Origin: Vishniacozyma victoriae
Lineage: Eukaryota > Basidiomycota > Tremellomycetes > Tremellales > Bulleribasidiaceae
Assembly: GCA_017654735.1 (NCBI GenBank)
Contig: JADPYG010000088.1
Coordinates: 2,046,001-2,110,000, forward strand
Reading direction: 5' to 3'
DNA: 64,000 bases
The position numbers and the translations under genes were made by a program. This document shows positions 51,612-61,261 of this stretch, piece by piece (the stretch's first letter is position 1; each line of letters begins with the position of its first letter). The notes under the pieces were generated by a model. It was not told where the DNA came from, did no database searches, and worked only from the letters and a program-made list of their open reading frames with translations.

Positions 51612-52509
51612 CTAATGGTCCGCCGATAGAGCAGCAGCCTTCTCCTCTGCTGTGAACATGCGTGGCTACGGGAGTTAGTAGGGGCAATGGGGAGAACGGT
51701 GCTTGGTAGGCTTACGGGAATGTTACGTTCCCTGTATCATTGTTAGCTATCTTTCTTCGAGACCCGGGATACACATACCATTTTGTACCGTCGGGGAAGA
51801 GAGGAGCTGATACGATGAGTATATGCTGGCGCGCGATCAAGGGGGAGCAACTCACGTCTGTAAGGATCAGGATGGGCTTCTTTTGCCAACTTGGCCTCTG
51901 CCTGCTCTAGAACCAAGGCCAACGCTCGAGGGTCGGTGATGTTCCTACAGAGTCAGCGACGTCCGTTATCACGTTTCCGAGAAGTTCGAGGCGTTGAAAT
52001 TGCTCGAAACGGGTAGCGACTGCTCGGAATTGAGCAGCCTCGCTTGAGGCGTATCTCCCGGCTGCTCCCTCCCTAATCCCAGAGTCGTGTCCATCCTTTT
52101 CCCAACCGTCTTCTGCTCTGTCCAGCTTTAGACGCCTTCAGTCTGATCCTCCGCCTCTTCGACCTTGCCCTCGACGACTCTCTCCTCATAAATCCCTAGC
52201 ATCCGCATGACCTCGTCCAGATTGGAAAGCCAAACCCACCTGTTCCTCTCGAAATCCGCTCTAATCTCAATTGCCTTGTTTCTCCATAAATCCCGACGGA
52301 TGTACCAGTTCAAGGCGTTTGTTAGATAGCGTTTGTACAGCGACTTGACATATAATCTGTTGAGATGAATGACAATGAATGTGATTGAGCGTAGAGTAAT
52401 GTTGATTTGCCAAAGAGTGAAGCTTGTTCAGCTGATTTTTCCTGTATTTCTCTAAGCGATACACATACCTGTGTGCCGCCGAGTATGTTGATGTTGCTGG
52501 TGATGACAT
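51612..52509 (-). CDS. NDUFB9: NADH:ubiquinone oxidoreductase subunit NDUFB9 (B22, LYR protein)
   Basis: The start MSSPATSTYSAAH is spliced across an intron of more than 120 nt to RLYVKSLYKRYLTNALNWYI, the LYR-family helix, then RRDLWRNKAIEIRADFERNR. Further exons encode DPRALALVLEQAEAKLAKEA with HPDPYR, APLFPDGTKWERNIP and PRMFTAEEKAAALSADH, whose GGT/DGTKWERN block is diagnostic for fungal NDUFB9. It is an accessory subunit of the complex I membrane arm that binds an acyl carrier protein. The junction between EEAEDQTEG (near 52,128) and NITDPRA (near 51,945) is not solved: every GT donor I see is in phase 0 while the acceptor needs phase 2, so a small extra exon or a non-canonical site lies between. 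Confidence 0.85.
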
Positions 52510-52799
52510 TATGAGCTTGACTACTGTACTAGACTACCAACAGATAGACACTGACACAAGGATCCAGCTACACCACCGGAATTAACCGGAAACTGCAATG
52601 TGGCACATCTAATTGGGTCAACCTATACACTGTGATTTGATAATCTGGCCTCTAATAATATCAATCCCGCGAAATATGCAACAGGCAGTCAACTCGGAAT
52701 CGCATGTACTGGAAATGCATCGTCCCAGGCGATCAACGCCTGCACGTTATATAAGGTAGAATCTTAGGCATAAGGCAAAGAAGACAGGTAGATGAAAAC

Positions 52800-54323
52800 C
52801 TAGAAGTGGGCGAGTTGCCTAGCTCCATGTCGGCCAACAACGTTCCTCTTCCTGTAGTCCTCCTCCTCATCCTCGTCCCCATCGTCGGACCCCTCCTCTT
52901 CAGCGGCATCGGTCTCGATAGCGGCGGCAGCGGTCGAAGATTTGGCTGATGTTGTCAGCTGAAGATCGTATAGATGACTTACCCTTCCCGCTCCTCCATC
53001 GGGTCCTGGTCCTGGACTTCGAAGTACTTCCTCCGGATCCTGAGCCGGCACTGGACGCTCAGCTTCAAGTCAATCTCTAGAGGACGGACTTACGATGATG
53101 ACTCGGCGGGAGCTGAAGTAGGCGAAGTCTCTTCATCGGTACTGGAGGCCTCGGGGCCCTCCGAGCCGGTAGCCTCGGGAGCATCACCGCCATCGGTAGG
53201 AGAGGGAGCATCGGTCTCCGAGTCGTCGGCAGGGGTAGAGGCCGATGGGACTGCGGCAGACGACGAGGAGTCACCACCTTCGGCGGGAGGGGCGGAAGCA
53301 CCACCGCCAGCGTAGACGGCTGGTCCAGGAGGAACGTAGTCGGCGGGGTCTCGTGGATCACCATCACCGGGTCCACGGTAGTCATAGTCGTACCATTCAT
53401 ACTCGGAAGTGCTGTAGATGTTCGGGAATTTGCCAGTGTCGCTTGGGGCAGCGTTACCTGACCCGGTGACGTCTGCTGCGAAGCAGTTGGGGTAAACCTG
53501 TGTGTCAGTCGTATGACACAAAAAAGGAATGTTGACGCACTTGGAATCCTCCCTTCGCCCATTCATAGTGCAAGGCAAGGATCTCGTGTCGGACCATGTA
53601 AGGACTAAGATGATCAGTCTCGAAACATCGATTGTCTCGCAGCAGCGACTTACCCAGGCGCAATGTCGGATGGGATGGTGAAAGACCAATTGTCCTCTTC
53701 GTTGATGGTGGTAGAAGGCCACTTTGAACCGTCCCACGATGTCTGACTGATTTTGAACCAGTCAAGAGATGCGGGGTCGACACCGTTACAGCTGGCTAAC
53801 AGCGTCAGCGCTTGAAGCATTTCGGGGAGAGGAGTACTCACTGCCGGGGCATTTTGCCATGTACTCGATAGTAGGACCTGATGATCAGTTAAGTACTGAC
53901 ATGGCCCAAGACTCTGCTTACCCAAGTGCTCAGGAGGCCACACGGAGTTGCCGTTACTCGGCCCAGTCCATTGTGCGACGACAGTCGACCCAGCCTCTAA
54001 AGGCCAGGAATCAGAGGTAGTACTGGCACCTGCACATGCCACGATGGCACCGTCCCGATTGGCTGGTCCTGCCTGTCAGTGAAGATATCAAGTAAGGCCG
54101 TGTGACGTACCCCAATCCGTGTCGTCATTGGCAATTGAGGCTCCATTGGCGCCTTCTCCAGGAGAGGCACTGAGCCTGGTCTCACCGTTTATGGTCCACG
54201 AGTAGACGTAGCCGTGGGCATTGACGACACTGGCTCCAGCCAGGAGAGACAAGATACCGTATGCTTGAATCTATACGTTAGCTGAGGAATGCGACGACGT
54301 GGAGGGGAATTTACAGACAACAT
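52800..54323 (-). CDS. AA9 lytic polysaccharide monooxygenase, secreted
   Basis: The first exon is only MLS; an intron then leads to IQAYGILSLLAGASVVNA, a signal peptide cleaved before HGYVYSWTINGE, so the mature protein starts with the copper-binding His of the histidine brace. The second brace His is in YMVRHEILALHYEW, and GGFQVYPNC provides the conserved Gln and Tyr next to copper. Cys pairs (CPGSCNGVD and others) fit AA9. The enzyme cleaves beta-1,4-glucan oxidatively. A long Ser/Thr/Pro/Ala/Gly-rich, acidic tail of over 150 residues follows and ends YRKRNVVGRHGARQLAHF; no cellulose-binding module is present. Cryptococcus neoformans Cel1 is a related AA9 enzyme with roles in cell-wall integrity and virulence. 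It is divergent from the GH3 gene. Confidence 0.92.
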
Positions 54324-54340
54324 ATCGATGAATGAATGTG

Positions 54341-54496
54341 GATGGAAAAGAGTGGATGAAGTCGAGATGAGTGACCGTCTAGAGCTCTATATACCTTCGT
54401 TGGATAAAGGGGCGACACCAGGTCGTTTGTTGGAAAAAGATGGAAGAAGAGGGGATGAGAATGAAATGGCGCAAAGGAAAGAGCGCTATATACCTT
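54341..54496 (-). repeat. Imperfect 99-bp tandem duplication carrying two TATA boxes
   Basis: GATGGAAAAGAGTGGATGA at 54341 is repeated as GATGGAAGAAGAGGGGATGA at 54439, and GAGCTCTATATACCTT at 54382-54397 as GAGCGCTATATACCTT at 54481-54496 (15 of 16 identical). The order and spacing of the two blocks agree within 1 bp, so one segment was duplicated. Read on the minus strand each copy gives TATATAG; the nearer lies about 66 bp before the AA9 ATG. Confidence 0.65.
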
Positions 54497-54642
54497 TACC
54501 AAAGATCATGACCCGTGCCAAGTACTTCAGAAGGACACCCTTCGACCATCCATGGTTTCACCCTTGTGTGGTACAGACCTCCAAAGGGAGTTTCAAAACC
54601 CACTCTACCAATCTCGTTCCTGGCTAGCAGATGCTACCATTC

Positions 54643-54670
54643 CTTTCGTGTACTTTCGTGTACTTTCGTG
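54643..54670. repeat. Short tandem repeat TTTCGTGTAC x3
   Basis: Three TTTCGTG units at 10-bp spacing (starting about 54644, 54654 and 54664), one helical turn apart. Lies in the AA9/GH3 intergenic region. Confidence 0.7.
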
Positions 54671-55508
54671 AGAGCTACCACTCCTTCACTGGGTTTCAGT
54701 GCGAGATTCCGTCGGACACTTACCCCGCGCCAAGTGAATGCTCATAGAGGGCCCTCCTTTTGATCCTTTGAGTCAGCGTTTAAACCCCCCTTTCTGTCAA
54801 TGATCTGTTTTACCTGTCATCTAGGGTTCAGAGATTGAGGATCGACAGGGTCAGAGCGTTTGGAGATTCACTGGATTTCACTCGTGTTCGGGCCTGACCC
54901 AGGTGAGCGAGGCGGTGTTGTCAGGGGTTTTGTGTGTCTAGGTCAGACGTTTCACTTTCTTGGATACCCGAGGTCAGTATCCAAGCAACGTATATATTCG
55001 ACGTTCGAGCTCCTACAGACCTATTCAAGGGAAGCTTGTCAGAAGCTGTCTATCAGTCAGTTGTAATATCCACATTCGAGGGACCTTGTACAGGGAAATT
55101 TGAATAATCCTCCAATCCAGCACCTTCTTTGATGCGTTGTCAAGAGGAATGTCTTAACCGTACATTCGGCAGCCATCGCATAGACCCTATTCTCGTCCGA
55201 CAAGTCTCAATAATCAGACCAGCTCTCACGTCAGTCTTGTAGAGTACGTCAGAAGTACACACGAGAATATAGCAAGGACAGAGTGGGGTGTAGGCGTCAC
55301 CCTTCGGCCAATTATTTTATCCGAAACCCCGTTCCCGCCTTTAGCCGTCCTGATCCTCTTTTATGCTTTGTTCTTGGTATTCTATCGGCCTTGAATACGC
55401 CGGTCTTCTTGCGGTCTAGAGAAGCTTATAAGATGGGGAGGAAGATGAAGGGTGTCATTCCCACTAAGTTTTCCTTGGGTCTTATCTAATACGGTACAAC
55501 AGGACAAG

Positions 55509-58339
55509 ATGGACAAGGAACCTGATTTCGATAATCACTTGATGGACAGGTCGTTTATCGATGCCGATATCCCCGACTTAGTTGAGAAGCTTACCCAGGA
55601 GGAGAAGAGGATCTTGCTAGCTGCTGATGGATGGTGGCAGTGAGCTTTTCACCTGTTGTCCTGTTCTATACTGACTATCTAGCACTGCTCCCATTCCAAG
55701 GCTCAATATTCCGAGGTTCGTCTGCCGGATTCGACCTACAAGAGCTGACAAGCAGTATCAAGGTCACCGATGGACCATCCGGTGCTCGAGGAGGGAACGC
55801 ATACAAGATGAGTGAGTGACATGAAGTGACCAGTACTGACCAGCAGCCCCCGCTACATCGTTCGCCAATGCAACCTGTCTTGGGGCTACTTTCGATACCA
55901 ACCTAGCTACCGAAATGGGCAAAGTCCTGGCTGCCGACACCAAGGCCAGAGGCGCTCTATGTCTCCTGGGTCCCACTATCAATATCCAACGATCACCACT
56001 TGGTGGTCGGGCTTTCGAATCGTTCTCTGAAGACCCTACTTTATCTGGTCGGATTTCGGCAGCTTATACCAAATCGCTTCAAGAGAATGGTGTTTCCGCG
56101 ACTCCGAAACATTACCTCTGTAACGACCAGGAACATGATCGAGTGGGCCAGGATGCGATCGTTCAGCCTCGAGCATTGAGAGAGATTTACCTGAGGCCAT
56201 TCCAAATTACCCAAGCTTTGGCGAACCCTTGGGCAGTGATGTCTTCGTACAACAAAGTGAGTCTAGGCAGGAAACGCGAGGAAAGTCAAGACTGACGGAC
56301 AGGTGAATGGCACTCATGTTGCCGAGAGCAAAGAACTTCTCGAAGGTGTCCTTCGAAAGGAATGGGGCCACGAAGGGATCGTCATTTCCGATTGGTACGG
56401 TACATACTCGTCCGGCGAAGCCCTCAACGCCGGTCTCGATATCGAGTTTCCAGGACCTACCCGATGGCGACAAAAGACCCATTTCGACTACCTACTCCAA
56501 GTTCACAAGGTCGACCCGAGGCAGATCGATATTCTCGTTACTCGAGTTCTGCAATGGGTCCAGAAGATGGTCAGGGGCTCACCAGACTTGACTTATGCCA
56601 AGGATAAACTTGAGAAGACTAGGTGGGAAGATAAAGAAAGCGACGCGAAACTTGTTCGAAAAATCGTCACTTCCGGTATCACCTTGCTCAAGAATGAAGA
56701 TGAGATCCTACCTGTCAAAAAGGGTCGAGTCGCCGTCATTGGACCCAATGCCAAGGCAAAGGTATTCACTGGGGGTGGATCAGCTCGACTCCAGCCTGCT
56801 TGGTCTTCGACGCCATGGGAGGGTATGGTGTCGGAGAAACCTGATGCAGTCGAGCTCGAATACTCGGTTGGAACCTTGACAGCCAAGTATTATCCTCTCT
56901 TAGACGAGAACTTTACCTGTTCCGATGGATCACTCGGTTTCGACGGCTGGCATTACGCCGTCACTGAAGACGGTGAACAAGCTACAGAGCCTGTCGGACA
57001 TGATCAACTTTACAGATCTGAACTGCGTTTCAACAACTTTGCCCGAAAAGGTTTGGGGGAGCATTGGTACACCGAACTCAAGACTACATTCACCTCTCCC
57101 ATTACCGGGGTTTACGAGTTTGAATGTACTGCCACTGGCAAGTATCGATTCTGGATCGACGATAAGCTGGAGATCGAAGAGGTCGACTACGAGGAAAAGG
57201 GGACTGCCTTTTATGGAAATGGTACCAAGGAAAAAGTTGTCAAACTCAACGTTGAAAAGGGCAAGGTGAGCGATTTTGGGCTTCGGGGCTGATGGTAGAA
57301 ATACGAACTTCGATTCTTGCATGATACCCGACGACCAGAGAATGTCCGATACTTGGTCTCTTCAGGTCTTCGATATGATGGTATCCGAATCGGCGCTCAG
57401 CCAGCCTACGATGCGGACCAAGCCATTCTCGACGCCGTCAAGCTCGCCAAAGAAGTCGATACCGTCATCCTCTCGGTTGGTCTGAACCAAGACTGGGAAT
57501 CTGAGGGAGACGATCGACCTACCTTACATCTCCCCATGCGAACCGATGAACTCGTTTTCAAAGTTGCCGAAGCAAATCCGAATACGGTGGTAGTCATTCA
57601 GGGTGGATCTGCCGTTGCTATGCCTTGGCTAGATATAGTTAAGGGTGTCGTACAAGCTTGGTATGGAGGTGGTGAAGCTGGTACTGGTATTGCCGATATT
57701 GTCTATGGACACGTCAATCCCTCGGGTCGACTACCCCTGACATTCCCGAAAAGGAATCTCGACAATCCCGCTGCCTTGTCGTTCAAGTCGTTCAACGGGA
57801 AGACGTACTATGAAGAAGGTATTTGGGTTGGATACAGGCATTACAATGCTCGAGAGATCCAGCCCCTGTTCCCGTTCGGCTTCGGACTAAGCTATACGAC
57901 CTTTGACTACGACAACCTGGAAATCGCCTCGGTATCTCGAAAGGGCACCAAGGCGGGCGATTGGAAGCTGAAAGCCAAAGTGACTGTCAAGAACACGGGT
58001 CCTATCACCGGTAATCACTCTGTCCACTTTTACCTGTCACCCCCGCCTGAGACTGCCACCGGGCTCAAGCACCCCGAGTATACCCTCCAAGCATTTACGA
58101 AAGTATACGATCTTGCCGCTGGTCGTTCACAGACCGTCGAGGTGGAGATGGACAAATGTGAGTGTCATCACTTCGGATTAGCTGAATGACCAGATGCGAT
58201 CTCACACTGGGACGAGTCATGGAATGTCTGGCGTGCCGAGCCTGGGACCTGGACCGTAAGAATAGGACGAGACGCTCAAACCTTTTACGGGGCAGAGACA
58301 TTTGAAGTTGGAAAGGATATTTCCTGGACTGGTTTGTAG
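55509..58339 (+). CDS. GH3 beta-glucosidase with PA14 insert, intracellular
   Basis: ATG 55509 (MDKEPDFDNHLMDRSFIDAD). Two early introns restore TAPIPRLNIPSIKVTDGPSG, the conserved GH3 start. Domain order is TIM-like barrel (FESFSEDPTLSG, ATPKHYLCNDQE), nucleophile Asp in GIVISDWYGT, the alpha/beta sandwich domain (SGITLLKNEDEILP with VAVIGPNA), a PA14 insert (GHDQLYRSELRFNN to YRFWIDDKLE), then GEAGTGIADIVYGHVNPSGR with LFPFGFGLSYTTF and a fibronectin III-like end. It hydrolyses beta-1,4 glucosides such as cellobiose; PA14 in this family influences substrate length. There is no signal peptide, so it should act on imported oligosaccharides. The stop is at 58337-58339. Confidence 0.93.
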
Positions 58340-58390
58340 GATTCGAACGGATGCATCGTACAAGTGTTACAAGATCCCTCGTTACTGACG

Positions 58391-60569
58391 TTACTGCTGG
58401 CCTTGTGGTCCCCAATGATTGTTGTTGTAATTTTGCTGTTGGTTCTGGTCGTTCATATTTGGAGGTTGTTGTCCGGCAAATCTAGGATTGATGGCGGGCC
58501 CACCGGGTTGTGGCATGAACTGCTGGAAGGGATGCTGGAATTGGGGATACGGTTGGAACGGAGCGGATTGCTGATTATAGTTGGTAGGGGGTTGGTATGG
58601 TTGATTTGGACTGTACGAGTCTACAGGAGCGGGGAAAGGCTGGTATGGCTGTTGCTGATATGTGTTGTCCTGGTAGGAGTTTTGTTGGAAGGATTGTTGA
58701 TTGTCCTGATATTGAGGGTATTGATGTTGCGATTGTTGATATTGGTCGGGCATAGGTTGGTACTGCTGGGATTGCTGATTCTGGTAGCCAGATGATGACG
58801 CTTGATTAGGTCGCTCATCTCTGCGATTGCCATTCCTTCCTCGCCCATCCCCACGTCCACGACCTCTTCCGCGCTCCCTACCCTGACCTCGTTGATTTCC
58901 TCTTGATCCTCCTCGACCTCCTCGGCTCGGCGCTTCATTCCTGGGCAGAGCCGATTGTGCCGACTGTCGATCATCGAGATCGTCGTATTGGACTGTTCTT
59001 CTTCCAACGCTGATACTTGATCCGGCCTCAGAGCCGTAGACACTCCCTTCCTCATCTCCACCGTACATACTTCCAGTCTCGGACCCAGCATAAGTCTCGT
59101 CCGGTCCTTGATAGTCGAAATGTGGTCGACTCGGTAGACCATGTGCAGCTCGTGGTGGCAAGGCAGACCCTCGTCCTCTGGTAGATACCGTTGATCCAAA
59201 ACGGACATTCTTCCGCCTCTTTTTGGCTTGTGCTTCGGCCTCATCATCACTCCATTCCATCTCGTCCTCTCCAATCTCTTCATCGTGCATGTTTGACGCA
59301 TCAGATCCTTTGAATCGAGGGTCACGGACAGCGACCATATTGACGAATTGACGATATGTAGGATTGGAGGGATAGAATAGCTTGGTTCCAGGTTCAAGGG
59401 ATTCGGCAGTGGGATAGGGGTGAGGAGGTGGTGGTAAGCGAATTTGGTAGTATGGCGATGTCAACGGTCCGAACGTTTCGGATACCTGCGATCAGCTCTG
59501 ATAGGACTTTGTAACTCACTGTTCCCAGTACACGACCATCTGAGAAACAGACCACACTGCCCTCTTCTAGCCATCCGTCCTCTCCAGTCGACGGGAGGTT
59601 TTGCATAGCGCGAATGATGACCGTTCCCGCTGACTGGAACTTGGGGGTCTCGGTGGGTTCGGGTGCTGTGACTGAAGTGCTTGTTGCATTGATTGTCTGG
59701 GCGGTAGTTTCAGCGTCGGTATCATCCTCATCAACTACGCCGGAAGTGACGAGCTCGACTTCGTCCTCCTCGTCTAGTGGCAGTGACTCGACTGGAGGTG
59801 CGGGCGGAGGTATCGTCATGTCTACTGTGGGTGACGTAGGGACTGGTGTCGTGGCGATGTTGACTGGCGCATTTGATACCTCTACCTCCTCTGCGGCAGC
59901 TTTCGCAACCCATGCCTCCGCCTTTTTATCCCTCATCCAGCTGATTACGTCTCCGGCAAGATTCAACCTTTCACCCTCTGGTAGCTTGACTATAGGCGGT
60001 TGAGCGACAGGCGGTAGTGGAGCTTCATTCGCCGATAGTATAGGACCCGATGGCGCAGGTTCCTCCTCCTCCATCATCTCCATTGCTAGTTGCCGTAGAT
60101 CTGCCCCTTCTCCAAGCTTGAACACTTCCTCGTCATCGCTATCGCTATCCGCTTCCTCAAAGTCCGAGTCCAGCTCCGCTTCAGGTCCATAGACCATCTC
60201 ATCCGCTTCTGCCTTGAGTATACGGTGCTCTTCCTCCGTCATGGGTGGCTTCTCTTTTCCTTCGTCTTCGCCTTCCTCTTCACTACTGCTCTCCTCCTCG
60301 CTTGAGCTGTCGTCGTCGACCAAGGCAGCCGGCGCTGGTGCTTTCGGAGTTTCCAGTCCAGCGTCCTTGGCCTTTTCCTTTTTCTCCTTTGCTAGCCTCA
60401 TACTCTCCTCCACCAGCCTGCGCTTCTCCCTCACCGTCATATCGAGTGGTGGCATGCTCCCAACAACCTGATGCGATTGAACCATCTCCATAATAAGAGA
60501 TACATCCTGCGGTATCGCTGGGTCCATAGGCGGTCGGAATCCCGATGGTCCTGCTTGTGCGTTATCCAT
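58391..60569 (-). CDS. NAF1: NAF1 H/ACA snoRNP assembly factor with Gln/Asn-rich tail
   Basis: Two exons; the intron near 59,470-59,515 joins DGRVLGT to VSETFGPLTSPYYQIRLP, the Gar1-like beta-barrel that is the Naf1 signature, with AGTVIIRAMQN and EGSVVCFSDGRVLG before it and AESLEPGTKLFYP after it. Acidic Ser-rich stretches (SSSEEESSSEEEGEDEG) lie upstream. Naf1 binds dyskerin/Cbf5 and Nop10-containing pre-RNPs in the nucleus and is later replaced by Gar1. The C-terminal part first shows RG/RGR-rich sequence, then about 130 residues almost only of Gln, Asn, Tyr and Pro, a prion-like low-complexity region. It starts 131 bp from the divergent NR2C2AP-like gene. Confidence 0.92.
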
Positions 60570-60700
60570 GATTTAGATATAAATGTGAGTGATGAGTTGA
60601 CGCGAAGATGGTCGTTGATTTTGAATTTTTGATAACCGGATTGAGCCCCACATTTACTTGAATTGACCGAACCACCTAATGTATACAGTTGCATGCATAC

Positions 60701-61261
60701 ATGTCACTAAGTAATCTATTGGGACCAAAGACAAAGGTCGCGTAAGTCCAAATTAAGTCTAGTCTGACGGGTAGTGTGTCGGCGTCAGCACCAGGTTCGT
60801 CGAAAAAAGCGATATTGTCGGATTCAGAGGATCAGTGGACTGGTCCATCGCTGCCTGCGTTCGTGCACCTCAAGTTCGCGCATGCTCCTATATTTGGAGC
60901 AGAGGAGATCGCCATAACTTTTCAAGGTACATTGCATCGGGTTGCGCTAGGTCTGCATGCTGATACGGATAGGCGGCTTTGTCGGTACGAAAACGGAAGT
61001 ATGGGCAGCGGGCGATAGTGAATCAGCACCGTTGCATCACGTCGGCAACATCTATCCAGAGGACAAGAGCAGACGTCAGGTCTTCCCGTAAGCTCATCCA
61101 TAAGCCCAGGACCTGGGTATTGTCGCTGACGGACTAGACTTCGTTTTCAGGATGAATCCATATCGGAGCTGAAGTTGGTCTTTGAGGAAAGTAGCGACAA
61201 CCAGGGTAGGGTCACGGTATATCAGGTCGAGGTCTTGGGGAAGGAGGTTCGTAAAAAATGA
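60701..61261 (+). CDS. NR2C2AP-like discoidin (F5/8 type C) domain protein
   Basis: Four exons and very small introns. ATG 60701 gives MSLSNLLGPKTKVA, then a 33-nt intron (GTAAGT...GGTAG), the next exon through DSEDQWTGPSLPAFVHLKFA and AIFGAEEIAITFQG-like sequence, a 34-nt intron, HHVGNIYPEDKSRRQVFP, a 50-60-nt intron using the GACTAG acceptor, and SISELKLVFEESSDNQGRVT with VYQVEVLGKEV before the stop. The blocks YPEDxxxxQxFP, LKxxFEEssDxxGRVxVYxxxVLG align with human NR2C2AP, a small single-discoidin protein (about 140 residues) named for binding the nuclear receptor TR4. As fungi lack nuclear receptors, the ancestral role must be different. Too fragmented to be seen as one long open frame. 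Confidence 0.75.

Larger units (their letters stand above)
54324..55508. promoter_or_regulatory. Shared 1.2-kb divergent promoter region of the AA9 and GH3 genes
   Basis: No coding sequence is supported. It holds the tandem core-promoter duplication near the AA9 start, three TTTCGTG copies, a CCCCGC core (about 54723-54728) that fits the Mig1/CreA glucose-repressor site, and TTATAAG (about 55427-55433) some 80 bp before the GH3 ATG. Repressor binding is an inference. Confidence 0.55.

Noticed and set aside
53077..53562. 161-codon Pro/Thr/Leu-rich minus-strand frame
   Set aside because: Overlaps the AA9 linker in another frame of the same strand; its composition is the by-product of the Ser/Pro/Ala-rich tail.
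58364..58795. Leu/Val-rich plus-strand frame resembling a membrane protein
   Set aside because: Reverse complement of the Gln/Asn-rich NAF1 tail; CAA/CAG read backwards gives TTG/CTG leucines.
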